NCBI GenBank assembly: GCA_030374805.1
Contig: JARGSG010000040.1
Span: 124,001 to 188,000 of the forward strand
DNA: 64,000 bases
Reading direction: 5' to 3'
Source of the DNA: Gracilaria gracilis
Taxonomy: Eukaryota > Rhodophyta > Florideophyceae > Gracilariales > Gracilariaceae
Position 1 is the first letter of the stretch, and each line of letters starts with the position of its first letter. The position numbers were made by a program, and so were the translations under genes. The notes beneath the pieces are model-generated. The model saw only the letters and a list, made by a program, of their open reading frames with translations, searched no databases and was not told the origin of the DNA. Positions 22,952-32,224 of the stretch are shown here, in pieces.

Positions 22952-23494
22952 TGTGGTATAATGCACAAAAAGGGAGAGAGTCCGAAGCGGTCTTGAGACG
23001 GGAGCGGCGGTAGCGTACAGTCTTGTGACTGTAATGAATCCGAGCGGAGAAAAATGGTGGAAGCACCGGGCGGTCGAGGGGAGAGTGGACGATTGGTATC
23101 ACCAGGCACGTACAGGAACGTGCGGAAGGGTACGAACGGTCTGAGAAACCCAATAAAGGAGTAGCCGTGCGGTCTATCGTTAGTGCAAACTAGCGAAGAA
23201 GACGTTCGGCAGAAGATGCTTGTCGTTTACGATTGGGGCCTCGGGAGATCCGAGCTACAACTAAATATCGGGTCTGGGCCCCATTACTAACTACTGTACG
23301 ATCGGTCTAATTTGCACTGTCACTACCAAGCCCGTACACGTGGCCAACTTGTACGCTGTGCCAACCCGTCCGGCACTTGATCACCAAATCGTACACGTGG
23401 CAGTGCCACTGCACCGGCCAACCGTGCACTACCCCTTCGTACGTGAACGGCCAATCGGATATACAGAGCCCCAACCCGGGCCCACTATACTACA
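22952..23494 (-). repeat. Gypsy 5' LTR
   Basis: 543 bp, followed directly by the target duplication CCAAG. The Gag frame is open across its left part. It carries four CCGNNCGG motifs, as does the other LTR. Confidence 0.95.
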
Positions 23495-24442
23495 CCAAGA
23501 GACGCAGACAGATTCCGGTAACAACTCGTGTTTCAGAATCTGATAGACCACCGGCTACAGCCAAGTTGCAGAGTGCCTGCGACTCAAACAATGCGAGCCA
23601 TACTTGCCGAAAGTTTGTGTTCTTTCTGGAATCGTTGCCGTCGACGAGTCCGTGGCCTCCGATCAAGTTGTCAACTCCGGGGATCCATTCAGTCACATCG
23701 CTTGTACTCTCACATAGTTCGTCATCCACCCTGTTTCCTACTGTTTTAGGTAGCGATTTTGCTCTCTCTGGTAAAATGAGCTCTGGTGCAAGTACGGGTT
23801 CAAGAATAATAGGTTCCAATGGCACCGGGATTTGCAGCGCGTCCAATTCTTGATTCTTACTCCTCACATCACCTGTATTGCCTACTGTGTTGCTTAGAAG
23901 ATACTGCGACAGCAAATCGTTTTCCATAGGATCCCTCCATTCATTATGATCATTGTCAGCATTGTCCGCTAAATCCAAACGTTCATCATCGTCCAGGACC
24001 GGGCTGTACGCTCCGAGATCGCGGCTGTGTAGTTCTTTCCCATGTTCATCCTTTTCTTTCATTTCCAGCTCCAGCTCTTCGTCGTCTTTGCCTACAAAAT
24101 CTTTTCCACCTAGGGCCTCGATTTAAAGGCGAATATCTTTCTATTCCGGCTCGCCTCCCATGCGAGCCAAGAACATTTCGAATCCTTGCTCGATGGACTG
24201 CAGTATGCCATGATTTGCATCACGAGCGTCGGACACACTGCCTTCCACTGCTGTGCGTGCTTCAGTCTCAGCTTCGTTATCCAAATTCAGGTCCCACACC
24301 GAGTTCATTTTTCCCCGGGAACCATGAGAGCGGGAGGAAGCCATATGGTCTGCGGTTATGCGTTTCCGAACATTACGGTTTGGCCATGCAGAGCTACAAA
24401 ATGTTGCAAGAGGGGGGCCATCTTTCTTCAGTCATGAAACCT

Positions 24443-25300
24443 GGGTCGGTGCCCGAGTGGTTAATGGGTGGGACCACTCATATTATTTATCCTAATTTTA
24501 AAAGTTTTTTTAGTGTATTTTCCATTGTGTAGTTTGTCGATATATTACCAGTAGTTCCTGTCTTTTTTTTGATATTAGCATTTGTTCGTTTAACATATTT
24601 TTGGCTATCCTGGTGGTGCTATTCTCCCTATTTATGATGAATTGTCCACGATTGTTACTTACTTCAGCAGGATCAATATCAGAGTTAGTTTATGGAGATT
24701 TAAAATTGCCAGGAACAAGTAAAAGAAATAGATGCTGGAAAACTGGACGCACCAAAAACAATTACAGCATCTGTAAGGTAACTGATGGTAAATACATAAA
24801 AAAAATTCAAGAAATTGTTACAATTAATAATCTATATCACTACAGTTTGGAGCAATTTTTGCTAAAAATAGTATAATGATATAGTCTAATGCACTTCTAT
24901 ATTCTACTCCTGCTTGAGCAGACATATCTCTAAGAAAATTTTATTAGCAATAGATTGTTTAACAGTCCAATTATCTAAGCTTAAATTATTTACCATTGCT
25001 GTTTCTCGTCCTGATCCTGGTCCATTGACCAATACTTCTGTTTGTCTTATTCCTTGTTCCATTTTTTGTATGGCTAGTTCAGCTAAACAACCAACTTTTT
25101 GTATGGGTGATGATATTTCTTTAGCTATATTATCAGAAAAGCCTCATTTATTATACGATTTTTTAAACAACGTTTTGCTCAAGTAACTAATCCAGCTATT
25201 GATCGTTGGCAGGTTATAGCAGAGTATCCGATAACTAACAAAGTGGATTAGAGCACGTGGCTACGAACCACGGCTCAAATGACAGCATCTTACTTACCAT
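24443..25300. other. Chimeric nuclear plastid DNA (NUPT)
   Basis: An AT-rich island, sharply different from its flanks, made of short plastid pieces. In order: a tRNA 5' half close to plastid trnY (24443-24476); GYPGGAILPIYDEL of acetohydroxyacid synthase IlvB (24603-24644, plus); rps11 (about 24994-25062, minus, [16 protein letters not shown]); gltB (about 25069-25208, plus, [20 protein letters not shown] then, after a one-base shift, [11 protein letters not shown]); and the D-to-anticodon part of trnR-ACG (25242-25273, GGATTAGAGCACGTGG). None is complete. gltB and ilvB are plastid-encoded in red algae. Confidence 0.88.
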
Positions 25301-25400
25301 CTAAAAGATTTTGTTCAAGCTTTGAGAGAAGACTTATTAATTACATGACTAAAAGATAGATTTATATATAGCTAAGTGAGGTATAAGTATGAAACTTTGT

Positions 25401-25461
25401 TGGTACTTTTTGATAGTTTTCTTTATTCCAAGTTATATTGAGATCTATAAAAAGTACCAAT
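25401..25461. repeat. Hairpin next to the MITE
   Basis: TTGGTACTTTTTGATAG on the left pairs with CTATAAAAAGTACCAA on the right, leaving a loop of about 28 nt. It abuts the left end of the MITE and may be plastid-derived, where such hairpins follow genes, or part of an older foldback. Confidence 0.6.
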
Positions 25462-25770
25462 CCTTTGGAGACGGGAAATTCTTATGTCTACTGAGATAGA
25501 CATAAGAAAGAACGAACCAAATGGTGAGAAAAAGCCTCAAACATACTGTTCTAGGATGTACCTGTAGAACAACATGTACACGTGGGGCTGAGTGTTTCAA
25601 TAATGCGTCGCAATCCACTCTTTCTTATGTCTATCATGCTAGACATAAGCAATTCTGAACACATGGAGAGCTGGTAGCCAATTGTTATACTGTCATACAG
25701 TGTTTTACCCAATCATATTGACAGCTTATGTCTATTGAGATAGACATAAGCTTCCCGTCTCCAAAGGGTT
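25459..25770. mobile_element. Foldback MITE with three internal palindromes
   Basis: A 312-bp element with 19-bp terminal inverted repeats (AATCCTTTGGAGACGGGAA at 25459-25477 against 25752-25770, one mismatch). Inside are three copies of the palindrome CTTATGTCTA-N6-TAGACATAAG, at 25481-25506, 25624-25649 (slightly degenerate) and 25725-25750. No coding capacity. The right end is flanked by TTAA (GGGTTAAGC) and the end reads CCCTTTG, as in piggyBac-type elements, but the left side lacks TTAA, so this assignment is tentative. Confidence 0.8.
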
Positions 25771-26397
25771 AAGCGCTGTGTCAGGTTCCGCAACGTCTTC
25801 GAACTTAAGTGATTGTACAGGGTGTTGACTGCCGGTTGTCTGATGCTCTGTGTGTATTGCCAATGGATTCATTCTAAGTTGAGATGCAGAGTCAGCTGTC
25901 CTTGCCCTCTTCGCTCGCCGAATGATTTTCATACCTTCTTCAGAACTGGAACTCCGACATTCCCGAGACTCGTTTTGGCCACGTTTTCGAAAGGACCCGT
26001 TCTCTGATGGAGTTATTGGTGAAACTAACGACGACAAGCGCTTGTGCTTCTTTTTCGTCACTTGCAAGATTATCATCTGAAATAGATGTTTCTTTCTCTA
26101 CGGTAGGGGTTAGCCGATCTGATTTGGGAGATTCTGTAGAACTGGCCCGCTTCCCTTCCGGTTCTAAAATAGCATCCCCTGTCTTCGTTTCTGTCGTTCG
26201 TTTTCTGTTTCTCGCAGATCTGACCGCTCCCAATGTTCTCTGGGCCTGAGCTTTCGCATCCGTAGAGGTTCCCTCAGTCTCCCGCCCCTGAGACTCCGCA
26301 CATTTCGATGATTCTGATTTGGCTGCAGGCTTCTTCCCTTTTTGCCTGGACGCATGTGGCTGCTTCTTTCGGAGTTTTCATGAGGTCGTGTTGTCAG
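25732..26397 (-). pseudogene. Disordered nuclear-type protein, frame-broken
   Basis: From about 26397 a minus frame reads a basic then Ser/Glu/Thr-rich sequence (RNRKRTTETKTGDAIL, EKETSISDDN) to a stop at 25940. A second frame from about 26030 continues in the same style (SENGSFRKRGQ, EEGMKIIRRAKRART) and runs into the MITE. The join would need a frame change near 26010. The composition suggests a disordered nuclear protein. No family is recognised. Confidence 0.3.
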
Positions 26398-26429
26398 TCC
26401 GAACATTTGACAAAGAGAAAGCGGCAAGT

Positions 26430-27020
26430 GCAGACCTCAGATCGGAAATCAACTTTACTAAGAATGCTTCTGGAAAGAGAGAGTAGACAAGAGCAATCAG
26501 TTCTGTTGCAAGCATTTCGAAACATAGTCACCAAGAAGGTCTTTGAAATGACTTTACAACTCCTTGAAAATTGTGTTTGGGGAATTATTTTTCAATCTGA
26601 TGCTCACGCAGTGTTTATTTGGTAACACAGGAAGGTGTCTTCGAACATTCTTGGCAGATAGGTCTAACACGAGGAGAGATGAGGTATCTTATCGATGCTA
26701 GAGGTTGGCAGTTCTATTTTCTACATAATATCGGGCATGCCGTGGACTGACGGTTTGTTTGTAAGCCGATGCGCTCAGGAAGTAAAGAAAACGTGTGAAA
26801 ACCTTCTGCTGCAGTTCTCGAATGCTTGCCTCTTGACGAGCACATTTGCAACCGCTATGAAATAGTAGCCGAACAGCGGACGACTATCCAGGAGAGAGTG
26901 CCGTTCGTCCTTAACGCTCTAATTAGCCACGATACTGTCCATGGCCAATCCGTCGTAGCATTCCACGCAACACACACACACACAAAGACAGACAGAAACG
27001 CTCACCAGGCAAAGCAAAGT
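26430..27020. other. No gene seen
   Basis: Short frames only, plus a (CA)n run at about 26969-26982. Confidence 0.5.
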
Positions 27021-27024
27021 CTGC

Positions 27025-27438
27025 TTAGAAGCCAGGCGCATTCGCCCCGAACGGAGTTCGCACGCTATTCTGATGCTCAAATGCCGTTGCCTGCACCACG
27101 TCGGCGCCAGCGTGTGCGCCAACAACTCGAAACTGCGCCGTGGGCATGGAGTCCCCCACGCCGCCGACGCAGCGCACAGCGTCGTCGGCAGGGTTGAGCA
27201 GTGCGGCAATGGACACGCGCCGAATGGCCAAAACCGCGAAACACGCCCTGCATGCGGGGTCTGAGCACGAGGGCGTATTGAAGCGGTAGTGTAGACATCG
27301 TCGCCGGCGATGACATTCTCTGGCCGCAAATCTCTTCGCGCACGACATGCCGCAAAAGCGACCAGAGCCGTAAGAGCCATCGATTGGTGTGCAACAGTCA
27401 AGGCAGACAACGTTCTGAGCCGGTGGTTCCGACGCCAT
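27025..27438 (-). CDS. Small protein with CxxC / GSGRFC zinc motif
   Basis: The ATG at 27438 gives 137 residues; the frame extends upstream to 27552 but the conserved part starts just after this ATG. It has CLDCC, then YGSGRFCGMSCAKRFAAR, i.e. a CxxC pair followed by a CxxxC pair, likely one zinc site, then a His/Arg-rich and Cys-containing middle (CLHYRFNTPSCSDPACRAC). It resembles the 9514-9797 protein in its zinc-like half. I recognise the GSGRFC-type signature as recurrent in eukaryotic DNA-binding-like proteins but cannot name the gene. Confidence 0.5.
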   Translation of the reverse strand: MASEPPAQNVVCLDCCTPIDGSYGSGRFCGMSCAKRFAARECHRRRRCLHYRFNTPSCSDPACRACFAVLAIRRVSIAALLNPADDAVRCVGGVGDSMPTAQFRVVGAHAGADVVQATAFEHQNSVRTPFGANAPGF

Positions 27439-27599
27439 GGTGCACAACGCGCGGCGGAAGCAAGCAAACAGAAGTGCGCGCACTTGTAAGAGCACAACTG
27501 TTGTTCGCGCGCCCCATGTACCTTTGTATCTTCTTGTGTTCTTAAAGGTCACAAGTGAAGTTCGCGCGCTCTAATGGCGGGAGCCGCGTGATTTGGTTG

Positions 27600-28170
27600 G
27601 ACGCCACGTCGGACGTGTGTTCGGCATGTGCGTTGAGAATTAAAGCGCGCCACGGCCGCTAATCGTTGGCTGTTCTCTGAATTGTGTTTACTGCGTGCAA
27701 GACACGCGCCACTTTCCAGCTATACATCGCTGGCTACTATCTCAATTAATGCTACTGCGTGCACAACACGCGCCACCTTGCAGCTATATATAGCCGCGCG
27801 CACCAGAATCGGCGCTTCGGATTTGTGCACGGGGATCGTTCTCCTCAGCGCTAAAGATTACGTTTTTGCGAACGGCGCCGGAGATGCGGTTCACAGCGCA
27901 GTTTTGTTTCGGCGCGCGAAAGCAGAACAAGCGTGTGACGCTTGGCGAATGCGTGTGAGCCACAGCTCTTGGCGCCAAGTTGCAAATAGGTTAATTGGGA
28001 TGCGGCTGGAAAACGCGCGTAGTTTTGAATTGCCGGCAGCAAGGCGCTCGCGCGTTTTCCAGCCGCATCTCAAATTCAGCGCCGATGCGCCGTCAAAAAA
28101 CACAACAAACATTGAGGGCGCGAGCGCGCGTCTACGCGTGCCGGCGTCACGCCACCGCCACTCCAACGCT
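27600..28170. other. Promoter-like, non-coding stretch
   Basis: A near-duplicated block of about 50 bp (GTGCA(A/C)(G/A)ACACGCGCCACxTT...CAGCTATA at about 27697-27723 and 27756-27787) ends in a TATATATA run. The plus frame 27682-28200 runs into the copia LTR and shows no family features. Confidence 0.4.
27999..28069. repeat. Perfect 21-bp inverted repeat
   Basis: 27999-28019 and 28049-28069 are exact reverse complements (GATGCGGCTGGAAAACGCGCG), with a loop of 29 nt. It lies about 110 bp from the copia insertion site. Confidence 0.88.
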
Positions 28171-28175
28171 CACGC

Positions 28176-28499
28176 TGGGGTAGCGTTGTCCATTGCGTAG
28201 ACGGTAGCAAGGCAAGTGGGGTTGACGAGCGGGCCGGCTAGAGCAAACGGGAGCAAGGACCAGCAGAAAGAGGGAGAGACTGTTCTCTCCGTGCTGGCTC
28301 CCCCGGGACTCGCGCAGGCGCTGCGGAGTCCCGGTATTTTATTGTAGTGGTGTTAGGCGCGCCTCTAGCGCGGAGGCGCGCCCGAGCTCAAATTGATAGG
28401 GCGCTCAGGGGGCTGGGCACATGAGCGCGTAGTGATGGCTGACACAAAGAGGCTCGCCAACGGCGGCTGGGCCTTGAGCACCGTGTACAGCTGTCCACA
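28176..28499 (-). repeat. Copia-1 3' LTR
   Basis: 324 bp. Contains two GC-rich stem-loops (CCGGGACTC/GAGTCCCGG at about 28303-28334 and GGCGCGCCTC/GAGGCGCGCC at about 28357-28382). Confidence 0.95.
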
Positions 28500-28825
28500 C
28501 CCCCCCTGTTGCTCTGGATTAGATTCCAGAGCAAAAGATGCTAAAAAAAATTTTATCGCGCGCCGCATCCTCCAGCCAGCTAGCTGCCAGCTGTCTGGGT
28601 AGTATTTGACACCGCGCGCTACCGCTGTGGCGTCGTCGCTCCTTCCCCGACAACTGGGCTCGCATAGCTACAGCTCTGTCGCGGCTCGGTCAGCTTTGTT
28701 GCGCGCGTTTGGTGAAGGGCTCCCAAGTCAATAGACATTGCTGCGGCTCGGAGAACGCGCGTAGTAGAGCAGGTACGTTACTGACTCAACCGTGTGGATT
28801 GTTACTTCTCAAAAACAGAAAGAAG

Positions 28826-30286
28826 ATGTTGGTGAAAAAGTCGAAAGCTATCCGAATCAGTCGCGTCCGCGGCGCTGGGAGCGCTGCGTCGCATCGTCAG
28901 AAGCTGGATCATGCGCGTGCGCAGCGAAATTTCAGCAAGCGATTGGCTTCGCTTCACGACGTCGTCGGACCTGAATACCTTCTTAAGAGAGGCGTTGGCA
29001 AACATCGTACGAAGAAACAAAGCCGTGACCAAGATTACGCCGCTATCGTAAAGGCCCGTATGCGGGAAATCCGTAAGCAACGTGCGGCGGAGAAACGGTT
29101 TGTGTTGCCCGTTGGCACGCACGTCCCTGACGCTTATGTCCAGGACAAGTGGAGCATGAATTCGATTTTGCATGTTTCCCGCGTGGACGAAGGGCATCGC
29201 GAGCGGTACATGATCGAACACATTGATGGTGATCATCTCACTATCCGCGCCTCGCAGCTCGACGAGTTGGCTGGTCTTGCTGTCCGACGTTGGTGTCAGG
29301 TACGGCCCAGAACTCGCCTTGATCATGAAACCGCGGGGCGTTACGGCCTGTACAAGGATATTGGTGAAGGAGAGCGTTGGACTGTTGACGCTGTCATGTA
29401 CCTTGCGGAAGATAAGGTGATGGAGGGTGAGCGTGGCGTTCGTCGCCTAGAAGGCGGTTGTTATTATGGCCACAATCACGATGAGCCTTTTTGGGGCTGG
29501 CAACAAATAGAGTTGAACTCTGTGAGTGGCTCTGGTCTGGCGAATGCGCTTACCGTCCAAGGTCTGTGGAGTGGCGGGATTCCTTTCAGGAAGGAGTACG
29601 ACTCCCTAACCGATGCATGGAGGGTGGTGGCGCTTGATGACTGCAAGGTTCTCGATTGTCTTGATTCGTGGTGTGTGAAGAATCCAGGTGTTTCTGTCCG
29701 CGTCTCAAGCCCTGGAGATCGCGAAAGAACTGACGAGGCGAGACGATTCGAGCTGCGCGAGGAGCGCATGGTGGTGTGCAAATCTTCCACCTTGTGCATC
29801 CAAACTGCGCTTGCCAATGCTATGGCACGAGTTGTTGATGAAGAGTATGCCTTTAAGTCCGTGTTTGGAGAGAGTGTCGGTAACATGTTGTGCTTTAGCG
29901 ATGCTGCTCGGTGGGTTGATGAATTCGCGAACCGAGTTGAGCTCCATCGAATCCATTATCGCCGGAGCGATTATCGCGATACCCTTAGGTGGCTGTTGTC
30001 ACAGAAGGATGGCGTCTACGTCGTGAGGCTGCGCGCACGGAACGTCGATCACGTTGTTTGTGTTGACGTTGGGCGTGGCGAGGTTTTGGACGCTGTTGAG
30101 CAGTATCCACTAAGGCTCTGTGAGGAGTCCCTTAAGTGTTGCGTTGGGGACTCGGCGGCCTTCGAGCGAGTTATGGAAGTGCGCCGCGTTGTTGCCGTTC
30201 CACGCCGTGAGGGGAAGAGCAAGAACAGGAGCGGGAAGGCAAGGCGTCTTCAGCGCAAGAAGAGGAAGTCCTTGAAAGTGCAGTAG
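28826..30286 (+). CDS. Antisense accessory protein inside copia-1
   Basis: Starts at ATG 28826 and gives 486 residues ending at TAG, 37 bp from the convergent end of the RT frame. A possible 5'-leader intron (GTACGT near 28774 to AACAG near 28817) lies just upstream. The N-terminus and C-terminus are strongly basic. The middle has two W-containing segments (DKWSMNSILHVSR and ERWTVDAVMYLAE) that vaguely resemble chromodomain starts. The C-terminal third (CIQTALANAM, then VDHVVCVDVGRGEVLD) has Cys and His-x-Asp spacing that could be a papain-like peptidase fold. It is not a known copia protein. The domain calls are inference from pattern only. Confidence 0.65.
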   Translation: MLVKKSKAIRISRVRGAGSAASHRQKLDHARAQRNFSKRLASLHDVVGPEYLLKRGVGKHRTKKQSRDQDYAAIVKARMREIRKQRAAEKRFVLPVGTHVPDAYVQDKWSMNSILHVSRVDEGHRERYMIEHIDGDHLTIRASQLDELAGLAVRRWCQVRPRTRLDHETAGRYGLYKDIGEGERWTVDAVMYLAEDKVMEGERGVRRLEGGCYYGHNHDEPFWGWQQIELNSVSGSGLANALTVQGLWSGGIPFRKEYDSLTDAWRVVALDDCKVLDCLDSWCVKNPGVSVRVSSPGDRERTDEARRFELREERMVVCKSSTLCIQTALANAMARVVDEEYAFKSVFGESVGNMLCFSDAARWVDEFANRVELHRIHYRRSDYRDTLRWLLSQKDGVYVVRLRARNVDHVVCVDVGRGEVLDAVEQYPLRLCEESLKCCVGDSAAFERVMEVRRVVAVPRREGKSKNRSGKARRLQRKKRKSLKVQ

Positions 30287-30322
30287 GTGGTTGTCTTTCA
30301 CAATTGCGTAGTAGATAAATGT

Positions 30323-32206
30323 TTAAACTTGGTTAATAGAGTCTAAGATCTCCTTAGAGACGATACCAGTCTTCATAATTTGATTTAGCTTCTTAAAGGC
30401 ATAAGGGTTAATCTTTGTAAGAGCATCCGCAGGGTTGACCGGTCCTGGTATCCATCTTAACGAGTTGATCTCCCGGGCCTCGAAAGAATCTCGTAGCCGT
30501 GCGACTGTGGGGCGGAGTCGAAAGTCCTTCTGCTCGTGTAGTGTAGATATTGTACTATAGAGTCCAAACGAATCTACAAACATTTGCAAGTTTGGCCTTG
30601 GCCTTTGACCAGATGGGTGCATCATGTAAGGCACCGTCTCGGCCAGGTAGATTGCTCGGTCCGCTGTGTGGGCAGCGGCTAGTATTTCCGCACCCGCGGA
30701 GGAGAAGGAAACTCGGTTCTGTTTGGAGCTGTGCCAATCTAGAACGTGGAACACATGGCGATCTTTTGAGGAGAAGGAGAGCCCGCACAGGAATCCTGTT
30801 CGTCCGTAGGAGGTGTTGCCTGAAGCAGCATCGCTAAATGCCACCACATCCGCGTCGAAGTGGCGCGGAGACATCGGCTCAACAGGTGCTCTGTAGAGCA
30901 GAGTTGGAGATAGCGACTTTAAGTGCACCAGCGCTTGGTTGAGTTGTCGTATATGGGAGACCTTGAGGTGAGCGACATTCTGTTGCAGCTTGCTCGCTAC
31001 CAAGGAGGCCTGTGGAAGAATGCCGTGGCCAAGGAAGTTTAGCTTTCCAGTCAGGGCTTGGAACCCACGTAGTTCTTCCAACGTGCATTCACTTTCGTGC
31101 TCCTTCTTGCGCTCATGACTGAGTTCAATCTGCTTAATCGTCGAGAGGAACTCCGCCATACTCAAGGAGACGCTGTAATCTGAATGTTGTTTGACAAACA
31201 AGCGGTTGAAGACAATGTCCTGTCCTTGGTTAGAACGGCCCACATCGAACTTGGAAGAGATTTGCTGCCGAAAACGCTCCATGCGTTCGGGTTTTCCGGC
31301 AAATATCATGTCGTCGACGACTTTGGCTAGTGCCAACACGAGTTCGTCGCCTTCCCACATCAGGAAGAGTTGTGGGATGCCAGGAACGTCGACAAATCCT
31401 ATGTCCAGAAGCCATTCCTCCACGCAGAGTTGCCATAGCCGTCCGGACTCTACAAGTCCATAGGCTGGAGCGAGTAGCTTCCAGACTTCGTCGGTGTAAG
31501 TGCTCCACCCACATGGGGGGCGCATGTATATGTCTCGCTTCAACTCTCCGGCTTGGAGGTAAGCCGACTTTACGTCCAGGGAGGCGATAGGGAAGTGGAA
31601 CAAGGAGGATAGGGAGAGGAGCGTGCGGATTGTGGAAAACTGCGCCGTCGAGGAATCGGAGCGAAGGTCGTCCTTCTCGCGATCCCTATTCCCATGGGGG
31701 ACTAGGCGGAACTTTAGCTTCATGGTCTTCCCTTCACCGTCGTGTTTTACGACGAAGAAGTGGTGAGAGGAGATGAGGTTGGCATCCCTAGGGATGGACC
31801 GAATGGATACCGCACGATACGCTCCCTTCTCCTTGTAGTTTCGTTTCTCCTTGGCAATAGATTCATCAAGTAGCCACCTCGGCGCGCCTTGGAGCTTGTG
31901 TTCCGTGAGTGGGTCGTTGCCAAACTTTTCATGAAGCTGCTTCAAGATGGTTTGCTTGGTGGAGGTTAGGGATGCTTTTGGAGGAAGAGCAGTTGAGGAT
32001 GATGCGAGTTGGCCAATGTCCTTCGACGGTATGTTGAAAGGACGAATGGCTGTTGCCCCGGCTAGATACGCGGAGCTAAGGGGATGGTCATCCCACTCTG
32101 CAAAAGCAGTGTGCATCTCTTGGTCATCTTCAAGTAATGATGGCTCCTCTGTTATCTGAACGAGCGGGTTTGTCGAAAGTTCCGGCTGTTCCTGCTGTGG
32201 GACCAC
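30323..32206 (-). CDS. Copia-1 reverse transcriptase and RNase H
   Basis: 627 codons with RT motifs FRLVPHGNRD, ASLDVKSAYLQAG and the catalytic VVDD (about residue 296), then RNase H (FSDAASGNTSYGR, AGAEILAAAHTADRA) and the end RWIPGPVNPADALTK. It is in the same frame as the integrase ORF upstream, from which it is separated only by a TAA (32227-32225). Translation may use readthrough, or the copy may be defective. Confidence 0.92.
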   Translation of the reverse strand: MVPQQEQPELSTNPLVQITEEPSLLEDDQEMHTAFAEWDDHPLSSAYLAGATAIRPFNIPSKDIGQLASSSTALPPKASLTSTKQTILKQLHEKFGNDPLTEHKLQGAPRWLLDESIAKEKRNYKEKGAYRAVSIRSIPRDANLISSHHFFVVKHDGEGKTMKLKFRLVPHGNRDREKDDLRSDSSTAQFSTIRTLLSLSSLFHFPIASLDVKSAYLQAGELKRDIYMRPPCGWSTYTDEVWKLLAPAYGLVESGRLWQLCVEEWLLDIGFVDVPGIPQLFLMWEGDELVLALAKVVDDMIFAGKPERMERFRQQISSKFDVGRSNQGQDIVFNRLFVKQHSDYSVSLSMAEFLSTIKQIELSHERKKEHESECTLEELRGFQALTGKLNFLGHGILPQASLVASKLQQNVAHLKVSHIRQLNQALVHLKSLSPTLLYRAPVEPMSPRHFDADVVAFSDAASGNTSYGRTGFLCGLSFSSKDRHVFHVLDWHSSKQNRVSFSSAGAEILAAAHTADRAIYLAETVPYMMHPSGQRPRPNLQMFVDSFGLYSTISTLHEQKDFRLRPTVARLRDSFEAREINSLRWIPGPVNPADALTKINPYAFKKLNQIMKTGIVSKEILDSINQV

Positions 32207-32224
32207 TTCAGGGTCGGGCGAAGG

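Larger units (their letters stand above)
14084..23494 (-). mobile_element. Complete Ty3/gypsy LTR retrotransposon with chromodomain
   Basis: Two 543-bp direct LTRs flank Gag and Pol on the minus strand. The 5-bp duplication CCAAG is present at 14079-14083 and 23495-23499. LTR ends are inverted: TGTGGTATA on the left and TATACTACA or TATAGTACA on the right. I see two differences between the LTRs, so the insertion is young. A primer-binding site with the complement of a tRNA 3' end lies at 22934-22950 and a purine tract (minus AGGAGGAGGA) at 14628-14637. Unusual traits are a 1.8-kb non-coding stretch downstream of pol, dense CCGNNCGG motifs and a Gln in place of the integrase catalytic Glu. Confidence 0.95.
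12223..24344 (-). pseudogene. Host gene split by the gypsy element
   Basis: The gene starts at ATG 24344, reads minus to 23495, and resumes at 14083 down to about 12223. Across one copy of the CCAAG target duplication the frame continues without a shift (CLRLL then AYDPNTDVLSV). A likely 76-nt intron (14010-13935, CAG|GTGCGC...ACAAG|G) joins LRETQ to AIVGIWTAA. Two in-frame stops, TAG at 24141-24143 and TAA at 24123-24125, interrupt the N-terminus, and a further frame change is needed near 12555. The product is helical, acidic at the N-terminus, and not recognised. The gypsy insertion lies in its coding sequence, so it is inactive here. Confidence 0.6.

Noticed and set aside
24443..24476. Functional tRNA gene
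   Set aside because: Only the 5' half is tRNA-like; the 3' half and acceptor stem are missing, so it is part of the plastid patchwork.
25242..25273. Functional tRNA-Arg gene
   Set aside because: Matches only the D-arm to anticodon-arm part of trnR-ACG; no acceptor stem or T-arm.
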